Below, piece by piece: positions 30,299-38,184 of a DNA stretch of 64,000 nucleotides; position 1 is the first letter of the stretch, and each line of letters opens with the position of its first letter. The DNA lies in contig CAVVZJ010000001.1 in NCBI GenBank assembly GCA_963752755.1, forward strand, positions 2,170,001 to 2,234,000, written 5' to 3'. The notes below the pieces were generated by a model. It worked only from the letters and a program-made list of their open reading frames with translations. It had not been told where the DNA came from and ran no database searches. This DNA comes from CAVVZJ01 sp963752755. Its GTDB lineage: Bacteria > Planctomycetota > Planctomycetia > Isosphaerales > Isosphaeraceae. The position numbers were made by a program, and so were the translations under genes.

Positions 30299-31189
30299 TT
30301 ACTGATACTCCGCCTCCGAACGACCACCATTGAGCGGCTGGCCCTTGGTCAGTCCGGAACGGTCCGGGTAATCGCTCTTCAGGATCTCGGCGATCTGTTC
30401 GAGACGGGTCTCCGGCAACGGGTGCGTCTGGAGGAACTCCGGCCCCCCACCCCCGCCTGACGACGCCTTGAGGATCTTCATCACGCCGAGCATTTCCTCC
30501 GGGTCGTACCCCGCCTGGACCATGAAGCGCAGGCCGTAAGTGTCCGACTCAGACTCGTCCGTACGGCTGTACTTGAGCTGCAACATCTGGTTCGCCATCG
30601 CCGCCGCGGCCGCCGCCATCCGGCCCCGGCCGGGGTGGTCCGGGTCGCTGGCGCCAACGGCCACCGCACCCGTCAGCGAGGTTCCGAGCTGGCTCTTGGC
30701 CATCTGCTCGGCCGCATGACGGTTGATCACATGTCCCATTTCATGACCCAGCACCCCCGCGAGCTGCGCCTCGTTCTGGAGCTTGCGGTAAAGCGCCTCG
30801 GTGATGAAGATCTGCCCGCCCGGCAAGGCGAAGGCGTTGATCGTCTTCGTGTCATCCAGCAAGTGGAACTCGTAATGGCCGTAGTACGGACTCTCCTTGG
30901 CGTCGCTGTTCTCGACCAGCCGGCGCCCCACCTCCTGCACCATCCTCGCGTCCGGGCTCTCCGATGGGTCGATCACCCCGCCCATCTTCGCCGCCATCTC
31001 GGGCGCCGCCTGAAGTCCAAGCTGGATCTCCTGCGACTGCGACAAGGCGACGTGCTGCACCTCGCCCGTCGTCGGGTTCGTATCCCGCTGGAAGAAATAC
31101 GTCACGACCCCGCTCAGGGCGATCAGGATCGCCACAATCCAGCGCCCTGAAATGCGGAATCCGCGCGAACGCCCATCCCCATAAGACAT
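30299..31189 (-). CDS. M48-family zinc metallopeptidase
   Basis: A 296-residue protein anchored by one N-terminal span (WIVAILIALSGVVTYFF, 17-33), with the catalytic domain probably outside the cytoplasm. Zinc site HEMGH at 149-153; the third ligand is likely Glu212 in SRTDESESD. NAFALPGGQIFIT (118-130) and the C-terminal LQTHPLPETRLEQIAEIL are typical of the BepA/LoiP-like M48C group, which act in envelope protein quality control. The protein has no TPR tail, unlike BepA. An AT-rich promoter candidate lies about 140 bases upstream. Confidence 0.9.
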   Translation of the reverse strand: MSYGDGRSRGFRISGRWIVAILIALSGVVTYFFQRDTNPTTGEVQHVALSQSQEIQLGLQAAPEMAAKMGGVIDPSESPDARMVQEVGRRLVENSDAKESPYYGHYEFHLLDDTKTINAFALPGGQIFITEALYRKLQNEAQLAGVLGHEMGHVINRHAAEQMAKSQLGTSLTGAVAVGASDPDHPGRGRMAAAAAAMANQMLQLKYSRTDESESDTYGLRFMVQAGYDPEEMLGVMKILKASSGGGGGPEFLQTHPLPETRLEQIAEILKSDYPDRSGLTKGQPLNGGRSEAEYQ

Positions 31190-31331
31190 GGCCGCCTCCC
31201 AAATTGGCCGACACGTTCATCTCGGCAACCGGACCGCAAAACCCGTGCCGGTTCCGCCCGCCCACACAAGATCGGGCCCGCTTCGCGAGGGCCAGGCAGG
31301 ACCGATGCCATTGCTTGGAAAAGCGGATTGA

Positions 31332-31361
31332 ATTTTAAAAATTTAAAGATTTTTCTGTCAG
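31332..31361 (-). promoter_or_regulatory. Candidate promoter of the M48 protease gene
   Basis: On the minus strand CTGACA (31361-31356) and TAAAAT (31337-31332) are 18 bases apart, inside a markedly AT-rich island (31328-31356) in otherwise GC-rich DNA. The protease ATG is about 140 bases downstream. The island could also serve the small plus-strand gene at 31455. Confidence 0.4.
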
Positions 31362-31454
31362 ACCGCCGCTCGTCGGCGTACCATCTTGATCGGGACTCGC
31401 ACTCCGCGACGCCCGAAACTTCAGGCGGCCCCGCCGCAAGAGGCACGGTCTGAC

Positions 31455-31541
31455 ATGAAAGAACTCTGGAACAAATGGGCCCTCCCCGCCCTGCTGGTCT
31501 TCCTCATCGGCGTCGTCGTGTACTCGGTCTGGTTCACTTGA
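31455..31541 (+). CDS. 28-residue single-span membrane peptide
   Basis: Reads MKELWNKWALPALLVF then LIGVVVYSVWFT: a short charged start, one membrane span, and a TGA stop. A purine stretch (AAGAGG) lies about 15 bases upstream, and an AT-rich island lies further up. It is too short for composition statistics; the charge pattern and clean span are the main support. Function unknown. Confidence 0.4.
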   Translation: MKELWNKWALPALLVFLIGVVVYSVWFT

Positions 31542-31572
31542 TCGACGTCTCCAGCCGGGCGGAGGCACGACC

Positions 31573-33348
31573 TCATTCCATCTCTGTCGACCGGATGTGC
31601 AGCTCGCGAAGCTGCCGGGCGTCCACGGTGCCCGGAGCGCCGGTCATCAGATCAGCACCCTTGGCCGTCTTGGGGAAGGCGATGCAGTCGCGGATGTTCG
31701 TCAGGCCGGCGTAGAGCATCACCAGTCGGTCGAACCCGAACGCAATCCCCCCATGCGGCGGCGCCCCGAAGCGGAGGGCGTTCAGGAGAAAGCCGAACTT
31801 CTCCTCGGCCTGCTCCGGCGTCAGACCCAGCAGGGCGAAGATCTTCGACTGGATCGCCGGGTCGTGACACCGGATCGTGCCGCCCGCCGCCTCCTCGCCG
31901 TTGATGACCAGGTCGTATGCCTGCGCCCGCACCTTGGCCGGGTCGGAGTCGAGCAACGGCAGATCCTCCGGCAAGGGCATCGTGAACGGGTGATGCTCCG
32001 CCACGAACCGCCCTTCCTCCGCGTCCCAGGCCAGCAGCGGGAATCGCACCATCCACGAGTAATGGAACGTCTTCGGGTCGTACAGCCTCAGCTCCGCGCC
32101 CAGCTTCGTCCGCAGAAACGAGAGCGCCTGGCTCGTGACCTGCTGCGTGTCGGCCACGATCAGGATCAGGTCGCCCGCCCTGGCTTCGAACCGCTGCCGC
32201 AATTCCGCCTGCAATTCCGCCGGGAAGAACCGCGCCGTCGGCCCTGTGAACGCCTCCGCCTCGACCTTCAGCCAGACGAGCCCCTTCGCCCCGAAATCCT
32301 TGAGCGACTCGGTCATCTCGTCCAGGTCGCGACGGCTGTACTTCTCGCCCCCGCCCGGCGCACAGATCCCGCGGACCCGCCCGCCGTTTTCGAGCGCCTG
32401 CTGCAACACCTTGAACTCGGTCTTCCTCGCCACGTCCGCCAGGTCTTTCAGCTCCACGCCGAACCGGTAGTCCGGCCGGTCGTTGCCGAACCGCTCCATC
32501 GCCTCGCGGTAATCGACACGCGGCAATGGCAGCCTCAATTCTTCACCCGTGAATTCCTTCGCGATCGCCGCCACCAGCACTTCCATCGTGTCGAGCACGT
32601 CCTCGAACTCGACGAACGACATCTCCAGGTCGAGCTGGGTAAACTCCGGCTGCCGGTTGGCCCGCAAGTCCTCGTCCCGGAAGCAACGGGCGATCTGGAA
32701 ATACCGATCATAGCCCGAAACCATGAGAATCTGCTTGTACAACTGCGGCGACTGCGGCAGGGCGTAGAAGTGCCCCGCGTGGACTCGGCTCGGCACCAGG
32801 AAGTCGCGGGCCCCTTCCGGCGTGCTCCGCCCGAGCATGGGCGTCTCGACCTCCACGAAGCCCAGGCCCGCCATCGTGTTGCGCATCACCTGCGCCATCC
32901 GGTGCCGCAGCAGGAAGACCTGCTGCATCGCCGGCCGCCTCAGGTCGAGGTAGCGATGCGTCAGCCTCAGCTCCTCGTTCGGCTCGCCGGGCGCGCTCGC
33001 CGTGATCTCGAACGGCGGCGTGACGCAGCGGTTGAGGACTTCCAGCTCCGCCGCGCGGACCTCGATGGCCCCCGTCTTGAGCTTCGGATTGACCTTGCCC
33101 TCCAGCCGAGGCGCCACCGTCCCCTGGACCCCGACGACGAACTCGCTGCGCAGCTCCTTGGCCGCGGCCATCAACGCCTCGCCCGCCTCCGGCTCGAAGA
33201 CCACCTGGGTCAAGCCGTAGCGGTCCCGCAGATCGATGAAGATCAGGCCGCCGTGGTCGCGACGGGTGTCCACCCAGCCATTCAGGACGACAACCTGACC
33301 CTCGTTCGCGGCGGTCAACTCGCCGCAGGTGTGAGACCTTTTGAGCAT
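31573..33348 (-). CDS. aspS: Aspartyl-tRNA synthetase
   Basis: An intact 591-residue class II synthetase of bacterial type. It has an OB-fold anticodon domain (GWVDTRRDHGGLIFIDLRD), class II motif 1 around GFVEVETPMLGRSTPEGARD, motif 2 FRDEDLRANRQPEFTQLDLE, the bacterial GAD insertion, and motif 3 FGAPPHGGIAFGFDRLVML. In the anticodon domain the residue in RRDxGG is His. Non-discriminating enzymes such as that of Pseudomonas have His there, where E. coli has Leu. This hints that the enzyme may also charge tRNA-Asn for later amidation by GatCAB, which is not in the window. The start ATG is unambiguous. Confidence 0.97.
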   Translation of the reverse strand: MLKRSHTCGELTAANEGQVVVLNGWVDTRRDHGGLIFIDLRDRYGLTQVVFEPEAGEALMAAAKELRSEFVVGVQGTVAPRLEGKVNPKLKTGAIEVRAAELEVLNRCVTPPFEITASAPGEPNEELRLTHRYLDLRRPAMQQVFLLRHRMAQVMRNTMAGLGFVEVETPMLGRSTPEGARDFLVPSRVHAGHFYALPQSPQLYKQILMVSGYDRYFQIARCFRDEDLRANRQPEFTQLDLEMSFVEFEDVLDTMEVLVAAIAKEFTGEELRLPLPRVDYREAMERFGNDRPDYRFGVELKDLADVARKTEFKVLQQALENGGRVRGICAPGGGEKYSRRDLDEMTESLKDFGAKGLVWLKVEAEAFTGPTARFFPAELQAELRQRFEARAGDLILIVADTQQVTSQALSFLRTKLGAELRLYDPKTFHYSWMVRFPLLAWDAEEGRFVAEHHPFTMPLPEDLPLLDSDPAKVRAQAYDLVINGEEAAGGTIRCHDPAIQSKIFALLGLTPEQAEEKFGFLLNALRFGAPPHGGIAFGFDRLVMLYAGLTNIRDCIAFPKTAKGADLMTGAPGTVDARQLRELHIRSTEME

Positions 33349-33673
33349 CTGTGGTTTAATTCTTTGTCAAAGGGGATGACGACCCGGTGGCCGTAAACTC
33401 TCCGGCGGCGGTCGGTTTGCCTTCGTTGTCGGGGCCGCGGCGCCGGGCCTCGAACGACTCTATCCCGCGGCCCGTACGAACGTCAAGCGCCCCCGCTAAC
33501 AGCCGGACGGCCCGGCGTCGGCCCAGGTTCGCGCCGTCCGGGCCGGCGACCCTCTTCCGGGCGACCGCGGCCCTGCCCCAGCCCCCAACGCGGCGATCCG
33601 ATCAACCCCACCCTCCGCGTGGGCGACCATCCCGCGGCATGATGGGACCGACCCCGCCCGCCGTCCCCACACC
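33349..33673. other. Intergenic region upstream of aspS
   Basis: About 325 bases between two minus-strand genes. It must hold the aspS promoter; the AT-richer stretch at 33350-33370 is the best place for it. No gene, RNA or clear hairpin could be supported. Confidence 0.4.
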
Positions 33674-34492
33674 TCAGCGCTTCTTGCGATTCTTCTTCCG
33701 CGCCTTCTCCTGGGCCTTGCGCTTCTTCTTCTCCTTCGCCGGGTCCGGCCGTCTTGCGGGATTTCCGAAACCCCAGTCGCGCGACAGTTGCAGGATCTCT
33801 GACCGTCTCCGGTGCCCCTCCGGCTTCGGACCCAATCCCAGCTCGAAGCGGACGACCGGCCAGTCGCCCGCGACCGACGCATCCACCACCCCCGCGTCGA
33901 ACGCCCGCTCCATCGCCCCGGCCGCCTCGACGGCCTTCAGGTCGAGGAGCTTCGCGACCACATCGCCGTTGATGATCTCCTCGTCCTTGGCGCCGCGCCG
34001 CTGCTCCAGGCAGTTGGCCAGGGCCGAGACGCAACGCTCCCGCTGCTCCGGGTGTTTCTCGGCAATCTCTCCCAGCCCACTCGCGCAGGCCACCCGCGTC
34101 CACAACTCCCGACCCGGGTCGTTCAGCACCTCCACCAGTTCCGGGATCGCCGCCGGACCGATACTCGCGAGGATCTCCGGTATCTCCTCCGTCCAGTAGT
34201 CGTCCAGCTCCCCGTATTTCTCCATCGCCCTCAGCAACGGCCCCACCGCCTCCACTGCTCCCAGCTGCCCCAGCGCCCTCCGCGCGTGGATGGTGGCTTC
34301 GTACCGGTTCCCGCCCTCGTCGTCCTCCTCACTCTCGTACAGCTCCGGGTCCGTCGCCATCCGGATCAGCTCGCCGACATGCTCCGGCCCCAGCCCCAGC
34401 TTCTCCCGATAATCCGGCCAACTTTCCCTCCTCAAGAAGTTGGCACCACCGAATCTCAGCAAGCGACCCACGGGCGGCTCGTACTCCGGCAT
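33674..34492 (-). CDS. HEAT-like repeat protein (DUF1186-like)
   Basis: A 272-residue soluble protein. The N-terminal part (PPVGRLLRFGGANFLRRESW, then YREKLGLGPEHVGELIRMAT) resembles DUF1186-type proteins. The middle carries helical HEAT-like repeats (RRALGQLGAVEAVGPLLRAM, EILASIGPAAIPELVEVLND, CASGLGEIAEKHPEQRERC). The C-terminal 30 residues are Lys/Arg-rich (KEKKKRKAQEKARKKNRKKR), a basic tail that could bind nucleic acid. No catalytic motif. It is divergent from the gene at 34714 with 220 bases between. Confidence 0.75.
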   Translation of the reverse strand: MPEYEPPVGRLLRFGGANFLRRESWPDYREKLGLGPEHVGELIRMATDPELYESEEDDEGGNRYEATIHARRALGQLGAVEAVGPLLRAMEKYGELDDYWTEEIPEILASIGPAAIPELVEVLNDPGRELWTRVACASGLGEIAEKHPEQRERCVSALANCLEQRRGAKDEEIINGDVVAKLLDLKAVEAAGAMERAFDAGVVDASVAGDWPVVRFELGLGPKPEGHRRRSEILQLSRDWGFGNPARRPDPAKEKKKRKAQEKARKKNRKKR

Positions 34493-34713
34493 GACCTCGC
34501 CTCCACGCTTCCTTCAGAAAAAACCCCAGATCGTGCGATAGCCGACGCCCCAAATTCAGATAGTAACGATAGCCCCTCCGCGCCTGGCAAGGGCCGTCCC
34601 CCTGGTCGGTTGGACTCCGCTCACCAATCACCACGTCCTGAATTGCGAATACTGGGGCGAAACCCACCCTTCATTCCAGCATCACTGATGAACCCCCCTT
34701 GAGGTCCCTCCCG

Positions 34714-35790
34714 ATGACTCCCTCCTCACCCCCGGTCGAATCGAGTCCGAACCCCGAAGCGCCGGCCGCCGGCCGCCTCCGCAGCCGTCGCAACGCTCTC
34801 AAGCACGGCTTCACCGGCTCCGGCCGCGTCCTCCCGCCCGACATGGAGGCGGAGGTCCTCGCCGAGCTGGCCATCTTCGAAAAGCAGTTCCGCCCCCGCA
34901 ATGACTACGAGAAGCGCCTCGTCGAGCAGGCTGCCCTCGCCTCCGTTCGCAAGGTCCGCCTGCTCTCCGCCGAGCTGAAGCACACCGCCGACCGTTCCCG
35001 CCGCGCCCTCGCCGCCTGGGACGCCGAGCGCGACGATCGCCTCGCCGCCCTCGTCGCCCGCCTCGACGACGAGCCCGCCGAGGCCGTCCGCCTCCTCCGC
35101 CGCTTCGCCGACGGCTGCGACTGGCTCGGCGACGCCTGGTCCGAACTGGCCGACGCCCTCGACCGCCACGGCTTCTGGGACGACTCCCAGGCCCGCCGTG
35201 CCCTCCGCCTCCTCGGCCTGGCCAAACCCCCCGGCGCCCACTCCGCTCCGGCCGACTTCGCCATCTGGAAAGCGATCCTCGCCCTCCGCTTCCCCCACCA
35301 CCCCGAGGCCGTCCGCCGGCTCCTCCACACCGAGGCCACCCCCGACCGCCTCGCCCGCTGGCTCCCCGACCCCGTCGCCGCCCGCTCCCTCCTCGCCTCC
35401 CTCGCCGCCCAGCATCACGCCGAGCTCGCCGCCGAGGGCGACCACCTCTGGAACCAGCTCGACGCCCCCGAACGCTCCGAATCCCCTGACCGCTCCCTCT
35501 TCGACCCCGGCCCCGAATACGCCCGCCTCCACCGCTACCTCGTCGAGGCCGACCGCATGCAACGCCGCGCCCTCGCCTCCCTCGCCCTCCTCCGCCGCAA
35601 CGCCCCCGACCACCTCCGCCTCCCCGACCCCGACCCCAGCCCCCAACCCCTCCCCGTCACCCCTCCGCCCCCCTCCATTCCCGAACCGGCCTCCACGACC
35701 CCGAACCACGAACCGCCCCCGCAAACTTTACCTGCCACTCAGAGACTGTTCCAAAAGACTCAAGCGGCCGCTTTGGGCGGCCGCTTGTAG
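34714..35790 (+). CDS. NALKHG-type hypothetical protein, 3' end replaced by an IS
   Basis: A 358-residue protein as it stands. Residues 20-40 read RLRSRRNALKHGFTGSGR, a motif found in a large bacterial family of unknown function that is numerous in planctomycetes. Then follow long helical Arg/Ala/Leu-rich regions (YEKRLVEQAALASVRKVRLL, WLGDAWSELADALDRHG) and a Pro-rich tail. The last 16 or so residues (RLFQKTQAAALGGRL) are encoded by the IS element. If the IS and one 3-base target copy are removed, the frame runs on to the TGA at 36824-36826, giving 403 residues. ATG 34714 is preferred over an upstream TTG. Confidence 0.8.
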   Translation: MTPSSPPVESSPNPEAPAAGRLRSRRNALKHGFTGSGRVLPPDMEAEVLAELAIFEKQFRPRNDYEKRLVEQAALASVRKVRLLSAELKHTADRSRRALAAWDAERDDRLAALVARLDDEPAEAVRLLRRFADGCDWLGDAWSELADALDRHGFWDDSQARRALRLLGLAKPPGAHSAPADFAIWKAILALRFPHHPEAVRRLLHTEATPDRLARWLPDPVAARSLLASLAAQHHAELAAEGDHLWNQLDAPERSESPDRSLFDPGPEYARLHRYLVEADRMQRRALASLALLRRNAPDHLRLPDPDPSPQPLPVTPPPPSIPEPASTTPNHEPPPQTLPATQRLFQKTQAAALGGRL

Positions 35791-36599
35791 CGGAATTTCT
35801 TCCGCCATCGCGGCGGCCGGGCACGGCGGACCATCCGATGGATCGAGCTGAGCTTGACCATCGCCGCGCTCGTCTCCGGCAGCCGCTCGAAGTCCCGCAC
35901 CAGCCGCCGCCACCGCAGCAGGCAGCCGAAGGTCTGCTCGACCACCCACCGCACCTTCAGCGGCTTGAACCCCCGCTCGCCCTCGGGCTTCGAGCTCACC
36001 TCCACGCGGAGCCGGTCCTGGCCCGACAGCCAGGCGTCGAGCCGGGAGTTGCGGTACTTCCGGTCCGCCCACACCACGGCCAGCCGGGGGAACATCACGG
36101 CGGGCAGACCGGCCAGCAGCCGCGGCGCCGTCGCCCCGTCGTCGAGGTTCGCCGCGGTGACCACGACGATCAGCAGCAACCCCAGCGTGTCGGTGACGAT
36201 ATGTCGCTTGCGGCCCCGCACCATCTTGCCGCCATCGACGCCGACCTCGGCCCCGCCGTGCGCCGTCTTGGCCGACTGGCTATCGATGCAGGCGCCGCTG
36301 GGCGTCGGCGTGCGCCCGAGCTTCGTCCGCACCTCCCCCCGCAACGCGGCGACCAGGGCGTCCCAGGTGCCGTCGGCCTCGAACCGGCGGAAGAAGTTGT
36401 AGCAGGTCTTCCAGTGGGGCAGGTCGTGGGGCAACGCCCGCCAGGAACAGCCCTCGCGGTTGAGGTAGAGCAGGCCATTGATGACCTCGCGCATCTCGTA
36501 CTTGCGGGGCCTGCCGCCGGGCTTGGCCTCGGGGATCAGGGAAGCGAGGAGGCGCCACTGGGCGTCGGTCAGGTCGCTGGGGTAGGCTTTGCGTTCCAT
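35760..36599 (-). CDS. IS5-family DDE transposase
   Basis: An intact 279-residue transposase. The N-terminal DUF4096-like part reads YPSDLTDAQWRLLASLIPEA. The catalytic triad is Asp106 (ACIDSQSAK), Asp179 (VVWADRKYRNS) and Glu221 (RWVVEQTFGCLLRWRRL), with the Y(2)R(3)E(6)K-like spacing around RWRRLVRDFE. It catalyses cut-and-paste movement of the surrounding 898-base element. A single frame encodes it, so no programmed frameshift is needed. A hairpin overlaps its last codons. Confidence 0.95.
   Translation of the reverse strand: MERKAYPSDLTDAQWRLLASLIPEAKPGGRPRKYEMREVINGLLYLNREGCSWRALPHDLPHWKTCYNFFRRFEADGTWDALVAALRGEVRTKLGRTPTPSGACIDSQSAKTAHGGAEVGVDGGKMVRGRKRHIVTDTLGLLLIVVVTAANLDDGATAPRLLAGLPAVMFPRLAVVWADRKYRNSRLDAWLSGQDRLRVEVSSKPEGERGFKPLKVRWVVEQTFGCLLRWRRLVRDFERLPETSAAMVKLSSIHRMVRRARPPRWRKKFRYKRPPKAAA
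35761..35787. terminator. Hairpin at the transposase 3' end
   Basis: A perfect 11-base inverted repeat, CAAGCGGCCGC / GCGGCCGCTTG, with a 5-base loop. It coincides with the last transposase codons and lies 19 bases inside the IS left end. It may end the transposase transcript or block read-through from the interrupted gene. Confidence 0.55.
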
Positions 36600-36642
36600 C
36601 CCCCCAAACTACAGCCGACGCCCCTTTTGGAACAGACTCTCA

Positions 36643-36826
36643 GACCTCTCCCATCGCCCCTCCTCCGTCCGCCATTGACCATCGACCAGCGCCCAGCGCC
36701 CCTCCCCCGGACGACCTCCCAACCCCCTCCGCGCCAAACGAAACCGCTCCCGTCGCCCAGCCCGCGCCGTGGCGTCTCCTCGACGCCCCTCCGAGGCTTC
36801 CGTCCCCAGCCCCTCCGGCGACCTGA
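36643..36826 (+). pseudogene. Displaced 3' end of the gene at 34714
   Basis: In the frame restored by deleting the IS and one TCA, these bases encode about 60 Pro/Ala-rich residues (QTSPIAPPPSAIDHRPAP ... PRLPSPAPPAT) ending in TGA at 36824-36826. The composition continues the Pro-rich tail before the insertion. It has no start of its own and is probably untranslated now. Confidence 0.75.
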
Positions 36827-37045
36827 AGCCGACCGTCGAGGGGGATTTCTGTCCTTATGAACACACCTTCGGGCCGCCCCCGCGACCCGTCCCTGCTCCC
36901 CGACCGCGCCGGTTTCCAATTCGTCGGGTGGGCTCCGCCCGCCACCTTCAACCGTGTTGATTCATCATCGGTGACTCGCTCCACCCGATCGACAACAATC
37001 TTATGAACACTCTCCTATTTTTCCTCCCCGCCCTCCCCGCCTCCC

Positions 37046-37417
37046 TCAACGCCCCGGCCCGGCCTCTCCGTGATCCTTCCGCAGCGCCTCGACCTCGCGC
37101 CGTAACGTCTCGATCTCGGCCCGGAGCCGTGCGACCTCATCCTCTCTCGCGAGACGCTCCGATTTGGCCTGCTCCTCGGCCGCGATCTCCTGCACTTTCA
37201 GCTTCCTCTGGAGATACTCGGCCGTCTGCTGAAGATACACAGCCGTCTGCGTGGCCCGCGCCACCCTCTCCGCCTGAAACCTCGCCAACGCCCGCTCCCG
37301 CTCGATCAACCGCCAGACCAGGCTCGTCACCCCCAGGGCCGCCCCGGCCAGCGCCACAACCACCATCAGCCCCAGGATCGTCAGCCGCCGCCTCGGCCTG
37401 GCCTCGTTCGTGGACAT
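37046..37417 (-). CDS. Single-span membrane protein with coiled coil
   Basis: A 123-residue protein: a basic cytoplasmic start (MSTNEARPRRRLTI), one span (LGLMVVVALAGAALGVTSLVW), then a long charged coiled coil with heptads (EDEVARLRAEIETLRREVEA). GGAGG lies nine bases before the ATG. It is a tandem paralogue of the next gene upstream (37468-37764), sharing the span and the terminal LRREIE/LRK pattern. Function unknown; the shape suggests a membrane-tethered scaffold. Confidence 0.65.
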   Translation of the reverse strand: MSTNEARPRRRLTILGLMVVVALAGAALGVTSLVWRLIERERALARFQAERVARATQTAVYLQQTAEYLQRKLKVQEIAAEEQAKSERLAREDEVARLRAEIETLRREVEALRKDHGEAGPGR

Positions 37418-37467
37418 GGTCCAGCCCTCCAGGATCGCGAAAGCCGGATTCCCGGGAATTCACACGC

Positions 37468-37764
37468 TCATCGCCCCGACTCCGCGTCTTCCCGGGCTTT
37501 CCGCAATTCCTCGATCTCGCGCCGAAGCCCTTCATTCTCGGTGTTCAACGCCTGGACCCGTGCCTCCAGCCCCGGCCGGGCCGCGACCTGCCGCTGAAGT
37601 TTGCCCGCATATCGGTATGTTTTCTGTAAGCGGCTAATAAGGGCGCTCGCCATGAGCACTTGCTCCCTCGCGATGGCCCGCTCCTGCTCGACCTGCCGCC
37701 AGGCCCGGCTCACCGTCCCGAGGATCAGCCCCACCACGGCCACGGCCACCATCAGGCCGAGCAT
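37468..37764 (-). CDS. Coiled-coil membrane paralogue, original start codon lost
   Basis: Ninety-eight residues from the ATG at 37764: a span (LGLMVAVAVVGLILGTVSRAW) and a coiled coil (EARVQALNTENEGLRREIEE). Aligned with its neighbour, the homologous start would lie about 45 bases further upstream, where ATG is replaced by AGG in an otherwise matching context (GGAGGGCTGG...TCCAC). The frame between encodes a basic STTETRPTRRWRLT. So either translation now begins at the internal ATG or the gene is decaying. Confidence 0.5.
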   Translation of the reverse strand: MLGLMVAVAVVGLILGTVSRAWRQVEQERAIAREQVLMASALISRLQKTYRYAGKLQRQVAARPGLEARVQALNTENEGLRREIEELRKAREDAESGR

Positions 37765-37871
37765 CGTCAGCCGCCATCGCCGCGTCGGTCGCGTCTCGGT
37801 TGTGGACCTGCCCCAGCCCTCCGGGAGTACGGAAGCCGTATGCAGAGGCTATTCGGGAAGGGTTGAACTGA

Positions 37872-37925
37872 CCAGAAAACGGGGACTGGCTCCGAGTCTT
37901 CGAGGTGCCTGTCCCCGTTTTCTGG
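37872..37925. repeat. Hairpin repeat, copy 2
   Basis: Arms CCAGAAAACGGGGAC (37872-37886) and GTCCCCGTTTTCTGG (37911-37925) pair perfectly over 15 bases around the same loop as copy 1, containing CTCCGAGTCTTCGAGG. A further copy of the right arm, CCCCGTTTTCTGG, follows at 37927-37939. It lies about 110 bases upstream of the coiled-coil gene at 37764. Confidence 0.88.
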
Positions 37926-37960
37926 CCCCCGTTTTCTGGCCTCGGTCGGGCCAGGGGGGC

Positions 37961-38014
37961 CGGGAGAAGGGGGACTGGCTCCGAGTCTTCGAGGTGCCTG
38001 TCCCCCTTCTCCCG
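37961..38014. repeat. Hairpin repeat, copy 3
   Basis: Arms CGGGAGAAGGGGGAC (37961-37975) and GTCCCCCTTCTCCCG (38000-38014) pair perfectly over 15 bases. The loop is identical to that of copy 2, which lies 36 bases away in the same orientation. The arms differ from those of copy 2 at several paired positions, so the pairing is kept by compensating changes. Confidence 0.88.
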
Positions 38015-38184
38015 ACCTGCCACCTTCCCGGATCGCCTCTCATCGCAAAGGTACCAGGCACACCAGGCTCGCACCAGGAAGAATCATGCTTGATCCATCC
38101 CTGACTGATGACCGCGCTGCTTCCCTCCCCGGGCCGTCCGTCCGCGCGCGGGCTTCTGTCATCTTCCCTTGGTCATCGGTCCTC

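Larger units (their letters stand above)
35742..36639 (-). mobile_element. IS5-family insertion sequence, 898 bp, 3-bp target duplication
   Basis: Terminal inverted repeats GAGACTGTTCCAAAAG (35742-35757) and GAGTCTGTTCCAAAAG (complement of 36624-36639) match at 15 of 16 positions. The 3-base target duplication TCA lies at 35739-35741 and 36640-36642, fitting the TNA preference of the ISL2 subgroup of IS5. One complete transposase is inside, with no frameshift. The element looks intact and recent, because both ends, the duplication and the interrupted host frame are all preserved. Confidence 0.93.

Noticed and set aside
30097..38104. Small plus-strand frames reading WLRVFEVPVP across the hairpin repeats
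   Set aside because: The shared peptide arises only because the repeat loop is constant. The frames have no ribosome site and include the hairpin arms.
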